The position numbers and the translations under genes are program-made. A stretch of DNA of 64,000 nucleotides from Streptomyces syringium (GTDB lineage Bacteria; Actinomycetota; Actinomycetes; Streptomycetales; Streptomycetaceae), in the NCBI RefSeq assembly GCF_017876625.1, contig NZ_JAGIOH010000001.1, forward strand, positions 2,356,001-2,420,000, in the 5' to 3' direction. Each line of letters opens with the position of its first letter. Positions within the stretch are counted from its first letter, which is position 1. Shown in pieces: positions 26,522 through 38,207 of this stretch. The notes beneath the pieces are model-generated. The model was not told the DNA's origin, made no database searches, and saw only the letters and a list, made by a program, of their open reading frames with translations.

Positions 26522-26857
26522 GTGAGCGTCGTAAAGATCAACGTGCTGACCGTCCCCGCCGAGCAGCGGGAGACGCTCGAGAAGCGGTTCGCGGCGCGGG
26601 CCGGTTCCGTCGAGAACTCCGACGGCTTCGAGTGGTTCGAGCTGCTGCGGCCCGTCGAGGGAACGGACACCTACCTCGTCTACACGCGCTGGCGTGCCGA
26701 GGAGGACTTCCAGGCGTGGATGAACGGCTCGATGAAGGCCGCGCACGGCGGTGGCGAGGGCGGCGGCGACGGCGCCCCCAAGCAGAAGCCCGCGGCGTCC
26801 GGCTCCACGCTGTGGTCCTTCGAGGTCGTCCAGCAGGCGGCGCCGGAGAACGGCTGA
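26522..26857 (+). CDS. MhuD/IsdG-like haem-degrading monooxygenase
   Basis: A 111-residue ABM-fold protein. The N-terminus SVVKINVLTVPAEQRETLEK and VENSDGFEWFELLRPVEG closely follow mycobacterial MhuD. Counting from the GTG start, the haem-site residues fall exactly at Asn7, Trp66 (EDFQAW) and His75 (MKAAHGG), the MhuD positions. It should open haem oxidatively and release iron in the cytoplasm. The C-terminal Gly-rich insertion (HGGGEGGGDGAPKQK) is unusual. GAGAGGTG precedes GTG 26522. No iron box is visible upstream. Confidence 0.88.
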   Translation: MSVVKINVLTVPAEQRETLEKRFAARAGSVENSDGFEWFELLRPVEGTDTYLVYTRWRAEEDFQAWMNGSMKAAHGGGEGGGDGAPKQKPAASGSTLWSFEVVQQAAPENG

Positions 26858-26945
26858 CCGCCCCGCACTCCGGCGGGGACGGGCCGCCCGCCCCCGCCGG
26901 GGAAATCCCGGGCGTCGCGCGCGTCCCACGTGCGAGGATCCCGGC

Positions 26946-27461
26946 ATGACCGATGCCTCGACCACTCGCCTGCCCTGGACCGTCGGACCGGAGCCGGTCG
27001 GCTCCGACGGGTCGGCCCTGCTGCTGCGTGAGTACCTCACCGATGTGGCCGACCGCTGGTACGAGCTGAACCACGCCCGGACCTCCACACCCGAGGAGAT
27101 CGACCGTCACCTCGCCGAGGACCCGAGCGACGACCTCGCCCCGCCGCACGGCGTGCTGCTGGTGGGCCGGCACGACGGTGAGCAGGCGGGGTGCGTGGGG
27201 CTGCGGCGGCTGGACGCCCGTACCGCCGAGCTGCGGCGGATGTACGTACGGCCCACGAAGCGCGGTCTCGGCGGCGCGGCCGTGCTGCTGGGCGCCGCCG
27301 AGGACGCGGCGCGCGCGTGGGGCGTGGAGCGGATCGTCCTGGACACCCGGATGGATCTGGTGGAGGCGCGGGCGCTGTACGCACGCCACGGGTACCTGCC
27401 GATTCCGCGCTACAACGAGAGCCCGTACGCCGAGGTGTGGCTCGCGAAGGAACTGGCCTGA
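26946..27461 (+). CDS. GNAT-family N-acetyltransferase
   Basis: A 171-residue acetyl-CoA-dependent acyltransferase. LRRMYVRPTKRGLGGAAVLL is the GNAT motif A (R/Q-x-x-G-x-G/A), followed by DAARAWGVERIVLDTR and the C-terminal YARHGYLPIPRYN typical of the fold. It starts at ATG 26946, 88 bases after the MhuD-like gene, so they may share a transcript. The substrate is unknown. Confidence 0.87.
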   Translation: MTDASTTRLPWTVGPEPVGSDGSALLLREYLTDVADRWYELNHARTSTPEEIDRHLAEDPSDDLAPPHGVLLVGRHDGEQAGCVGLRRLDARTAELRRMYVRPTKRGLGGAAVLLGAAEDAARAWGVERIVLDTRMDLVEARALYARHGYLPIPRYNESPYAEVWLAKELA

Positions 27462-27501
27462 GCGAAGGTGCGGCTACAGCCAGCGGAAGGAGCGGCCACG
27501 G

Positions 27502-30547
<3,046 letters not shown>

Positions 30548-30565
30548 GAAGCTGCCACGGGTCTC

Positions 30566-30602
30566 GATGAGCGTTCGTCTTGATGACCGTTTGATGAGCG
30601 TT
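30566..30602. promoter_or_regulatory. Three iterated GATGASCGTT motifs
   Basis: GATGAGCGTT (30566), TGATGACCGTT (30581) and TGATGAGCGTT (30592) lie between the HAD stop and the small gene at 30661. Three near-identical units in the same orientation suggest a regulator-binding array. Confidence 0.35.
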
Positions 30603-30660
30603 CCGCGAACTTGATCGAGTCTGGGGGTTTAAGGCGGCCTCCTGCTCGTAGCCTGGTCCC

Positions 30661-30837
30661 ATGTCACCCGACTCGACTACCGACCAGCTGTCGCCCGAGG
30701 AGATAAACGACACCATCCGCGCCTTCCTGGCCACGCGCCGGGGCCTGCTCACCAGGTCGGAGCGGAGGATGTACGAGCGCCTCCTCGCGGCGTGGCACGC
30801 GGCGGACCGCCGCGATCGGTGCGGCGCGGGGGTGTGA
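30661..30837 (+). CDS. Small conserved-looking protein (58 aa)
   Basis: ATG 30661 to TGA 30837 encodes MSPDSTTDQLSPEEINDTIR followed by AFLATRRGLLTRSERRMYERL, LAAWHAADRRDRC and a short tail. It is a hydrophilic, probably all-helical protein with good coding character for high-GC DNA. I do not recognise a family. No strong ribosome-binding site is seen, so a leaderless or alternative start is possible. It sits downstream of the iterated motifs at 30566. Confidence 0.55.
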   Translation: MSPDSTTDQLSPEEINDTIRAFLATRRGLLTRSERRMYERLLAAWHAADRRDRCGAGV

Positions 30838-30851
30838 CGGCGGCGTCCCGC

Positions 30852-30882
30852 TTGACCTCGACCGAAGTTGAGGTCGGATGAT
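30852..30882 (+). promoter_or_regulatory. MerR-type promoter with 19-bp spacer
   Basis: The -35 TTGACC (30852-30857) and -10 GATGAT (30877-30882) are 19 bases apart, the stretched spacing used by MerR-family activators. The spacer holds a palindrome with arms GACCTCGA and TTGAGGTC around six bases (30854-30875). The predicted start of transcription coincides with ATG 30890. Confidence 0.65.
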
Positions 30883-30889
30883 CGCCGTC

Positions 30890-31357
30890 ATGGACAACGA
30901 GACGTCGCGCACCGAAATCCTGGCCCTGATCCACCGCGCCGAGATCACGGACCTCTTCGACCGCTATCTGCGATCCCTCGACGACCGGAAGTTCGACGCA
31001 TCGTGGGCCGCGTCGTTCTTCACCGAGGACGCGACCACCGCGACCCCCGCGGGAGCGGTGCGGGGACGTGACGCCGTCCTCGGGAACGTACGCACCGCGA
31101 TGCGGCTCTTCGACCGCACAGTGCACTTCGGCTCCAACTACATCATCGAGGTGGACGGCGAGCGCGCGACCCTGCGCGGCAACCAGCTCAGCACGCATGT
31201 ACTCGCCGACGACGGCACCCTGTTCCTCTCCGGCGGCCGCACGGACAACGAGCTGGTGTGGACCGTGGACGGCTGGCGGCTACGCCGCGCGGATCTGCAC
31301 ATCACATGGACGCAGGGCAACCCGCCGGTGCTGCCGCCCGAGCTCACGCGAGGCTGA
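30890..31357 (+). CDS. SnoaL-like (NTF2-fold) protein
   Basis: A 155-residue NTF2-like protein: AEITDLFDRYLRSLDDRKFD, WAASFFTEDATTATPAGAVRG, VHFGSNYIIEVDGERATLRG and a C-terminal DGWRLRRADLHITWTQGNPP are the usual landmarks. ATG 30890 is preferred to ATG 30878 because the -10 box overlaps the latter and the transcript should begin near 30890, making it leaderless. Such proteins bind small molecules or catalyse cyclisation or hydroxylation. MerR-type control suggests response to a drug or redox signal. Confidence 0.8.
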   Translation: MDNETSRTEILALIHRAEITDLFDRYLRSLDDRKFDASWAASFFTEDATTATPAGAVRGRDAVLGNVRTAMRLFDRTVHFGSNYIIEVDGERATLRGNQLSTHVLADDGTLFLSGGRTDNELVWTVDGWRLRRADLHITWTQGNPPVLPPELTRG

Positions 31358-31469
31358 GGCCGCATCGGCTCCCGGCGCCACCGGCAGCGGCGGACACGTC
31401 CGGCCGTGGGCTCGGCATACGCCTGGGCTCCCGGTCCGGCCGCGTACAGCTACGGGCCTCGGGCGCCGG

Positions 31470-31922
31470 TCAGGCGATCTGGCGGCGCCAGGTGTCGAGG
31501 ACGGTCCGGACGGCGCTGGACACCTGGTTCTGCCGGGTGCGGTCGGCCCACAGGTGCGCGTCGTGCTCGGTGAGCGTGACCGTCTCCCCGGCGACGGTAG
31601 CGGTGAAGTTGAACTGGCGGGTGGCGCGTCCGCTGCCGGAGCGGTAGTCGAAGTGGCCGAGATAGCCGCCGACGGCCGTGACCGTCAGCCCCGTCTCCTC
31701 GGCGACCTCCCGGCGCAGGGCCTCGACCAGGGTTTCACCGGCGTCGACGCCGCCGGAGGGCAGCTCCCACAGCCCGCCGAGGTAGTCGTCGGCCGACCGG
31801 TGCAGCAGCAGCACTTTGCCGTCGCCGTCGGCGATGACCGCGCCGACGACGCTCTTGGTGATGCCGTCCCGTTCGGCGGTGCGGACGAGGTCGGCGAGCA
31901 GAGCGGTGTCGAGGGAGCTCAC
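31470..31922 (-). CDS. Nudix hydrolase
   Basis: A 150-residue Nudix enzyme. The Nudix box reads GGVDAGETLVEALRREVAEE followed by TGL, with all catalytic glutamates. It probably hydrolyses a nucleoside-diphosphate-linked metabolite. The start is GTG 31922, overlapping the aminotransferase stop. It is last in a three-gene operon with the aminotransferase and MocA genes, and may clean up a nucleotide-activated sugar. Confidence 0.88.
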   Translation of the reverse strand: MSSLDTALLADLVRTAERDGITKSVVGAVIADGDGKVLLLHRSADDYLGGLWELPSGGVDAGETLVEALRREVAEETGLTVTAVGGYLGHFDYRSGSGRATRQFNFTATVAGETVTLTEHDAHLWADRTRQNQVSSAVRTVLDTWRRQIA

Positions 31923-33172
31923 AGCAGATCCTTGGCGTGGGAGGCGACTTTGGCGAGGGCTGCGGTGTAGGCGTCGGCGAGGCGGACGTCCTCCTTGCGG
32001 TGCCAGACCGGCAGCTTGAAGGTGGTGGAGTGCACGTACTCCGCTGCCGGGCAGTCACCGGCGGCGGGGCCCTGTCGGTCAGCGTATCCAGGCAGCAGGG
32101 CTCCAGGAGCCTGGAACAGCGGATGAGTGCCCAGGGGGCAGGTCGAGCCCGGCCGGTCCGCCTCGGTGGCGCCTTCGGCACGTAGGGCGTCGAGGAACCG
32201 CTGAAGCGGCAGCCCCCCGAGCTCGGCCGGCTCGTACCGCAGCGGCAGCGCGTACCAGGACGGCCGGGCGGAGACCGGTACGTGCGGTACCCGGATGCCC
32301 GGCACATCGTCGAGGGCCGCGCACATGCGGGCCGCGATGGCCTGCCGTCCGGCGAGATAGCTGTCCAGGCGGGTGAGCTGGGCGCGGACGAGCGCGGCCG
32401 CGAGGGGGTGGATGCGCAGTTTCAAGCCCATGCCGGTGACGGCGAAGCGCGCGAGCGGGTGGTCGGCGGGGATCTCGCGGCGGCACCGCTTGTTGTACTG
32501 ACCGTGCAGCAGGACGCGGTAGTACAGCTCGGTGTCGTCGGTGGCGACGAAGCCGCCCTCGCCGGCCGAGAGCGGTTTGGGGCCGTTGAGGCTGAACGCG
32601 GACGCGGTACCGTACGTGCCGACCACCTGGCGGTTCCAGGTGGCGCCGTGCGCGTGGGAGCCGTCCTCCAGCAGCATCAGCCCGTGCTCGTCCGCGAACG
32701 ACACCAGCGCGTCCATGTCCTCCGGCAGGCCCCACAGGTGCACCGCGACGACGGCCTTCGTACGGGCGGTGAGCCGCCGGGCGGCGTCGCGGAGATCGAG
32801 CCGACCGCGGTCGTCGACGTCGGCGAGGACGGGGTGGGCGCCGAGGTGGAACAGCGGCGTAGCGGTGGCGTGGAAGGTCAGGGCCGGGACGATGACCTCG
32901 TCGCCGGGACCGATGCCCGCGGCCGCGTACATCGAGTGCAGCGCGGCCGTGCCCGTGCAGGTTGTTACGACGTGCCGGACACCCAGGCAGGAGGCGAGCG
33001 CGTCCTCCAGGTCGGCGACGACGCCGGAGCGGTCGGGGATCGAGACGGCTGTCTCCAACTGGGCTGCGACGGCGCGCCGGTCGGTGTCCTCGATCGGCGG
33101 CCAGACGAAGTGCGGGCCCAAGGCCGTCACGGCCGGTTCGCCGCCGAGCAGGGCGAGTGCGGAGTCATTCAT
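31919..33172 (-). CDS. DegT/DnrJ/EryC1/StrS-family PLP aminotransferase
   Basis: A 417-residue sugar aminotransferase-type enzyme. The PLP Schiff-base Lys199 lies in AFSLNGPKPLSAGEGGFV, with cofactor residues in TTCTGTAALHSMY and LEDGSHAHGA. This family transfers an amino group to nucleotide-linked keto-sugars or cyclitols. It overlaps the MocA dehydrogenase gene upstream by ATGA, and the two could oxidise then aminate one substrate. The overlap to Nudix is also four bases. Confidence 0.9.
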   Translation of the reverse strand: MNDSALALLGGEPAVTALGPHFVWPPIEDTDRRAVAAQLETAVSIPDRSGVVADLEDALASCLGVRHVVTTCTGTAALHSMYAAAGIGPGDEVIVPALTFHATATPLFHLGAHPVLADVDDRGRLDLRDAARRLTARTKAVVAVHLWGLPEDMDALVSFADEHGLMLLEDGSHAHGATWNRQVVGTYGTASAFSLNGPKPLSAGEGGFVATDDTELYYRVLLHGQYNKRCRREIPADHPLARFAVTGMGLKLRIHPLAAALVRAQLTRLDSYLAGRQAIAARMCAALDDVPGIRVPHVPVSARPSWYALPLRYEPAELGGLPLQRFLDALRAEGATEADRPGSTCPLGTHPLFQAPGALLPGYADRQGPAAGDCPAAEYVHSTTFKLPVWHRKEDVRLADAYTAALAKVASHAKDLL

Positions 33173-34170
33173 GCCAGGAACTCCTTCGGGTCTGCGGGGC
33201 GGGCGGTGGTGGCGGAGGCGTAGGCGGCGGCCAAGAACGCGGTGTGCGGCAGGTGGGCGGCCGGGCCGGAAGGGTTGGGGGCGGTACCGTCCAGGACGCG
33301 GCAGAAGCGGTCGATCTGTGCGGCGGGCGGGCAGGGCCAGGCCGGGTCGCGCAGCAGCGACTCGACGACCTGCCCGCCGGGGTCGAGGAGACGGACGGTG
33401 CCGCGCTCGACGGCGAGCGTGCCGTGCGGGCCGGTGACGGCCAGGCGCTCGGTCTTCGGGCCGGCGGAGCGGGAGACCAGCAGCGAGCCGTAAAGGCCGC
33501 GGTCGTAGGCGAGGTGGACCAGGGCGGTGTCCTCCGCGTCGTACTCGGCGCCCGGCGCGGCGGCGGTCGAGGTGTCCGCGAGGACGCGGTCGGGCAGACC
33601 GAGGTACCAGATCAGCAGGTCGATGAGGTGGTAGCCCATGTCCGCCAGACACCCGCCACCGGCGAGCTTCGCGCGGCCGCGCCAGCCGGCGGCCGGGTCC
33701 GGGCAGTGGAAGGTGTAGCGCCCTTCGACCAGGTAGGGGGTGCCGATCCGCTCCAGCAGTTGGAGGGCGGCGGCGTAGACGGGGTGGAAGCGGCGCTGAA
33801 CCGTGACCATCAGCTCGATCCCCGTCTTCTCGCACAGCGTGGCCAGGTCGGCTGCCTCGTGGGGGCCGGTGGCGAACGGCTTCTCCTTGAGCACGTGAAC
33901 CCCGGCCTCGGCACACGCGGCGACGACCTGCTGCCCGGCGTGGTGCGGTACCGCGGCGATGACGAAGTCCGGCCGAACCTCCTGCAGCAGGCGCTCGACG
34001 GTAGTGAAGCCGGGCACCTGGTGCGTGGCGGCCGCGGCGGTGACCCGGTCGGCGTCGACGTCACAGATCCCGGCGAGCTCGGCGAGGTGGCACTGGGCAA
34101 GGCCGGGCAGGTGGTCGTTGGTGGCCTGGCCGCCGAGGCCCACCATCGCGGCCCTCTTGCGTACGCTCAT
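33169..34170 (-). CDS. Gfo/Idh/MocA-family oxidoreductase
   Basis: A 333-residue NAD(P)-dependent sugar or cyclitol dehydrogenase. The Rossmann motif is MVGLGGQATNDHLPGL, catalytic Lys97 lies in VLKEKPFATG, and the C-terminal domain has GGGCLADMGYHLIDLLIW. It is the first gene of the operon with the aminotransferase and Nudix genes. An XRE-TPR regulator is divergent 205 bases away. The pairing suggests formation of an aminosugar or aminocyclitol for a small metabolite. Confidence 0.9.
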   Translation of the reverse strand: MSVRKRAAMVGLGGQATNDHLPGLAQCHLAELAGICDVDADRVTAAAATHQVPGFTTVERLLQEVRPDFVIAAVPHHAGQQVVAACAEAGVHVLKEKPFATGPHEAADLATLCEKTGIELMVTVQRRFHPVYAAALQLLERIGTPYLVEGRYTFHCPDPAAGWRGRAKLAGGGCLADMGYHLIDLLIWYLGLPDRVLADTSTAAAPGAEYDAEDTALVHLAYDRGLYGSLLVSRSAGPKTERLAVTGPHGTLAVERGTVRLLDPGGQVVESLLRDPAWPCPPAAQIDRFCRVLDGTAPNPSGPAAHLPHTAFLAAAYASATTARPADPKEFLA

Positions 34171-34375
34171 CCCTCACATCCCCTTTCGGATGCGCCGCGG
34201 CGCCCCGCCGTCCGGGCCGCCTGCCCTCCGAGGACACCGCGGCCTCGTCATCGGTGGCAGGGGCGTTGCCGTAGACCGCAAAGCCGTTTGCATCCCGTGC
34301 AAAGCCCCTGTCCTGCGGCGGCGGGCGCCGGTACGGTGAGCGGCGGCCCAACTCTCGCCGACGAGCGGGGACGGT

Positions 34376-35758
34376 ATGGACGCGGTCCAAGCACAGCCGG
34401 TGTCTCAGACGACCGTGGGCGACCTGGTCCGGCAGACGCGCAAGAAACAGGGCCTGACCCTGGCCCAGCTCGGCGTGCTGACCAGGTTCTCGGCCGCCCA
34501 GGTATCACGGTACGAGCGCGGTATCTCGCCGCTGACCGACGTCACCGTGCTGCGACGCTTCGCTGACGCCCTCAACATCCCGCCACACGCCCTCGGCCTG
34601 ACCCCGCAACCGGACGTCCGGCACGGCCATGCGATCGGCCCTGCCACCGCCTACCCCCGCCTTCCGGGCCCTAGGGTGGCAGGGACGGCTCGTCGAGAAG
34701 GCGGGGAGGACCCGGTGCGGCGCAGGAAGTTGCTCGCGAATCTCGCGGTCACAGCTGCCGCGGCCGTTGGCGTCCCCGTCCTTCCCACCGGCAAGACGCC
34801 CTCCGAGGAAGGCGCCGTCGGCGAGGCACTGGTCGCCCGCGTGCGGGACGCCATGCTCGGCCTCCACACAGACGTCACCGTGCCGTCGACGGCGGTCCTG
34901 CACACGGATCTGGGCCGGGCCTTCACGGACTTCCACGCCTGCGCGTACGGCAGCCTGGCTGTACGGCTGCCCCGGCTGATCTGTGCGGCCCACGCCCGGG
35001 CCGGTGGTGAGGGCACCGAGGGTGACGGGCTGCTGGTGCGCAGCTATCTGTTGGCCACGCGCATGCTGATCAAGCTGGACGAGCAGCAGCTCGGCTGGAT
35101 GGCCGCCGACCGTGCACGCCAGGCCGCCGAAGCCGTCGACGAGCCCCTACTGGTCGCGGAGGCCGCGCGCCAGCTCGCGGTTCTGGCGCGTAAGGCCGAC
35201 TGGCACGAGCAGGCACTGTCCATCGCCCTGGCGGCCGCCGACAACCCCGCCATCCGTGGCGGGGAGCCGGCACTGGCGGCCCAGCGGGGCCTGTTGATCC
35301 AGTCCGCCGCCTACACCGCCGCCCGCGCCGGGGACGCGGCCGGGATGCGGGAGCTGACCGGCGAGGCAGCTGCCATCGCCCAGGAGCTCGGCCCGGCCGC
35401 CGTGTTGCGGGACCACGGCGGCGGCTTCAGCCCGACCACCGTCCAGCTCCACTTGGTCTCAGCAGAGAACTCCGCCGGCGACCCCTCTGCCGCGCTCGCG
35501 GCGGCCAAGGCGGTAGTGCCCGGGAACCTACCGAGCACCGAGCGGCGGGCCCGCTACTACACCGACGTCGCCACCGCCTTCGCCCGCTGGAATCGCCGGA
35601 ACGACTGCATCCGCGCGCTCCTTGCCGCCGAACACCACGCCCCGGAAGAGACACACGCCCGCCCGGCGGTGAAGTCCCTGATCTCCGGCCTGCTGGTCTC
35701 GGGGCGGACGACCACCGAGCTTCGCGGGCTCGCAGCCCGCGTCGGTGTCCTCACCTGA
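34376..35758 (+). CDS. XRE-family regulator with C-terminal TPR-like domain
   Basis: A 460-residue regulator. The N-terminal helix-turn-helix is VGDLVRQTRKKQGLTLAQLG followed by VLTRFSAAQVSRYERG. A basic linker and hydrophobic segment (RRRKLLANLAVTAAAAVGVPVL, near residue 125) resembles a Tat-like or membrane segment, which is odd in a regulator. The rest is alpha-helical repeats (RARQAAEAVDEPLLVAEAAR; QALSIALAAADNP). It is divergent from the aminotransferase operon, which it probably regulates. A truncated relative lies at 38777. Confidence 0.87.
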   Translation: MDAVQAQPVSQTTVGDLVRQTRKKQGLTLAQLGVLTRFSAAQVSRYERGISPLTDVTVLRRFADALNIPPHALGLTPQPDVRHGHAIGPATAYPRLPGPRVAGTARREGGEDPVRRRKLLANLAVTAAAAVGVPVLPTGKTPSEEGAVGEALVARVRDAMLGLHTDVTVPSTAVLHTDLGRAFTDFHACAYGSLAVRLPRLICAAHARAGGEGTEGDGLLVRSYLLATRMLIKLDEQQLGWMAADRARQAAEAVDEPLLVAEAARQLAVLARKADWHEQALSIALAAADNPAIRGGEPALAAQRGLLIQSAAYTAARAGDAAGMRELTGEAAAIAQELGPAAVLRDHGGGFSPTTVQLHLVSAENSAGDPSAALAAAKAVVPGNLPSTERRARYYTDVATAFARWNRRNDCIRALLAAEHHAPEETHARPAVKSLISGLLVSGRTTTELRGLAARVGVLT

Positions 35759-35848
35759 CGGTTCACTCGAGTGCATGGCGGGCCATCATCACCGTACGGG
35801 CCGAACGGACCCGCCTCCTCCGGCCTGCTCGCCGCTTCCCCCGGACTA

Positions 35849-36739
35849 GGGCGTGTCAGCAAAGTCGGTTGGTCGTTGCTCCGTTCGTGGTGCGTCGTCA
35901 TGAACTCACTGATCAGGCCTGGACAGTGATCGAGCCGTTGCTGACCCCGCCCCGGATGGGCCGTCCTGTCCGGGACCGGCGGCAGGTCCTCAACGGAATC
36001 CTGTGGAAGCTGTCGACCGGGGCAGCCTGGCGGGACTTGCCCGAGCGGTACGGGCCACGGAAGACCGTCTACGAACGGTTCCGCCGCTGGTCTGCGGACG
36101 GGACCTGGGAGCGGCTCCTTGCCCATGTCCAGCAGCACTCGGACGCGGTCGGCGCAGTGGACTGGTCCCTCGTCTGCGTCGACTCGACGATCGTACGAGC
36201 CCATCAGCACGCCGCCGGAGCCCGAAAAGAGGGCCCTGGACTGGTGAGGCACTCGGCCGGTCCCGCGGCGGACTGAGCACGGAGATCCACCTCGCCAGCG
36301 GACGGCCATGGCCGTCCGCTGGCGTTCACCGTCACCGGCGGGAACGCCAACGACTGCACGCAGCTCGAGCCGGTTCTGGCCCGCATCCGGATCGCCCGGT
36401 GCGGGCCCGGCCGGCCACGGACCAGGCCAGCCCGGGTGGTTGGAGACAAAGGTTACTCATCCCGCAAGATCCGTGCCTACCTGCGGCAACGCGGCATCGC
36501 CTGCACCATTCCCGAGCGTGCCGACCAGATCAGCGGACGCCGACGACGCGGCGAAAGCCTGTGCCGCCTCGACCACGAGATCTACCGGCGCCGCAACGTC
36601 GTCGAACGCTGCTTCAACCGCCTCGAGCAGAACAAGGACCTTGCTACCCACTACGACAAACGAGCCCGCCACTACAAAGCCCTGGTCACCCTCGCCTGCC
36701 TGCGGCTATGGCTCCCCAATTGACTTTGCGGACACGCCC
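35849..36739 (+). mobile_element. IS5-family (IS427-like) insertion sequence, decayed
   Basis: An 891-bp element with imperfect terminal inverted repeats. The left end is GGGCGTGTCAGCAAAGTCGG; the right end read inward is GGGCGTGTCCGCAAAGTCAA. It is flanked by CTA on the left and TAG on the right, consistent with a TA/CTAG target. It contains one transposase with a programmed-type frameshift plus an extra frameshift. A second element inserted at its right end. Confidence 0.88.
35887..36723 (+). pseudogene. IS5-family transposase, frameshifted
   Basis: The frame-1 part starts VVRRHELTDQAWTVIEPLL and includes the first catalytic Asp (VCVDSTIVRAH). At CGA AAA GAG (36223-36231) the homologous sequence continues in the -1 frame (RGPWTGEALGRSRGGLSTEI), a slip typical of this IS group. 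Near 36300-36301 an extra G returns the reading to frame 1 (AFTVTGGNANDC), where the second Asp (VVGDKGYSS) and Glu (NVVERCFNRLEQNKD) lie. Translation by the normal single slip would therefore fail, so the gene is probably inactive unless this is a sequencing error. Confidence 0.82.
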
Positions 36740-36745
36740 TAGACG

Positions 36746-38204
36746 CAATGCCGTTGCGATAGCTGTGGGCGTAGGCTTTGGGTGCTGTTCCGGGGGTGGT
36801 GCCGATGGCTGAGCGTGTGCCTGAGCTGGCGGGTCTGGGGTTGTTGACCTGGGTGTATCCGCCGGGCTTGGTGGATCGGGTGGTGGCGGCGTGCGGCCGG
36901 ACCGAACAGCGCAGACGGCTGTTGCCGGCTCGGCTTACGGTCTATTTCGTGCTGGGTCTGGCGCTGTTCTCCCCGGCGCCGTATCTGGAGGTGCTGAGGC
37001 ATCTGGCCGAGGGCCTGCGGAGTGCCGGCCTGTGGGGCGACTGGCGGATCCCCGCCAAGTCATCCCTGTTCAGGGCCCGGGAGAGGCTCGGGGCTGAACC
37101 GTTGCGGGTGCTGTTCGCCGCCACCGCGAGGCCCTTGGCCGGGACGGGAACACCCGGTGCGTCCTGGCGGCGACTTCGGCTGACGGCAGTGGACGGCACC
37201 TGCTGGGACGTCGCCGACTCACCTGCGAATGCTGCGGAGTTCGGCCGTCCGGGCAACACCCGCAAGCCGGACCGGTCGGCGTTCCCGCAGGTACGAATGG
37301 CCGCGTTGGTTGAGTGCGGGACGCATGCGGTGCTCGACGCGGAGCTGGGCGGCTGCCGGGTCGGCGAGCTGACCCTGTCGGCCCGGCTGGTGCGCTCAAC
37401 CGGCCCGGACATGCTCGTGCTCGCCGACCGTGAGTTCCTCGGTGTGCCGTTGTGGCGGGCCTTCACCGCGACCGGTGCCCATCTGCTGTGGCGGGTCTCG
37501 GCGAACCGGGTGCTTCCCGTTCAGCAGCGGCTTGCGGACGGCTCCTGGCTCAGCCGCCTGCATGCCGGCACCGACGGGAAGAAGCGTGACCCGGTCCGGG
37601 TGCGGGTGATCGCCTACGGGCTCGAAGGAATCGGTCCCCGTTCGGGAGTGGAGGAGTACCGCCTGGTCACCGACCTCCTCGACGAAGAGCTCTACCCCGC
37701 AGCGGAGTTGGCCGCCGTGTACTGCGAGCGGTGGGAGGCCGAATCGGTATTCGCCGAGATCAAGACGCAGCAGCGCGGTCCGCGGGTCGTGCTCTCCAGC
37801 AAGACGCCCGAGGGTGTGCGCCAGCAGATCTGGGCGCACCTGCTGGTCCACTACGCCCTGCGGTCTCTGATGGTCCGATGCGCCACCGCCCAAAGAACCG
37901 ATCCGGACCGGCTCTCCTTCACCGACACGCTGCGCGCCGTCCGGCGCAGCGTCACCACCTCGCCAGGTGTCTTTTCCCCCTGAACTGCTGATCGGACACC
38001 TGACGCGGTGGCGTGACGACAGCCTGGACGGCCTTCGGCCCCCACGCCGACTTCGCAGTCAACCACGGGTCGTGAAACGCAAGATGTCCAACTACCGGCT
38101 CAAAAGAGCCGCACACCGCCACTGGCCACAACCCACCCAAACCCCCACCCAGGCCGTCCTCATCCACCCACCGAGAACGGCCAGACCGTAACGCAACGGC
38201 ATTG
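36746..38204 (+). mobile_element. IS4-family insertion sequence, decayed
   Basis: A 1,459-bp element with ends CAATGCCGTTGCG (36746-36758) and its complement CGCAACGGCATTG (38192-38204). A perfect 10-bp target duplication, GCCCTAGACG, flanks it at 36736-36745 and 38205-38214. The first four bases of the duplicated target are the last bases of the IS5 element's terminal region, so this element jumped into the edge of the other one. Confidence 0.9.
36805..38191 (+). pseudogene. IS4-family transposase, frameshifted near the C-terminus
   Basis: MAERVPELAGLGLLTWVYPP starts at ATG 36805. DDE-type features are visible: LTAVDGTCWDVAD, LVLADREFLGVPLW and ELAAVYCERWEAESVFAEIK (YxxRWxxE). The frame stops at 37983 (TSPGVFSP), but the expected continuation PPELLIGHLTRWRDDSLDGL runs in the +1 frame to 38191. 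One surplus base in TTTTCCCCC (37972-37980) explains this. The loss removes about 70 residues and probably inactivates it. Confidence 0.82.
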
Positions 38205-38207
38205 GCC

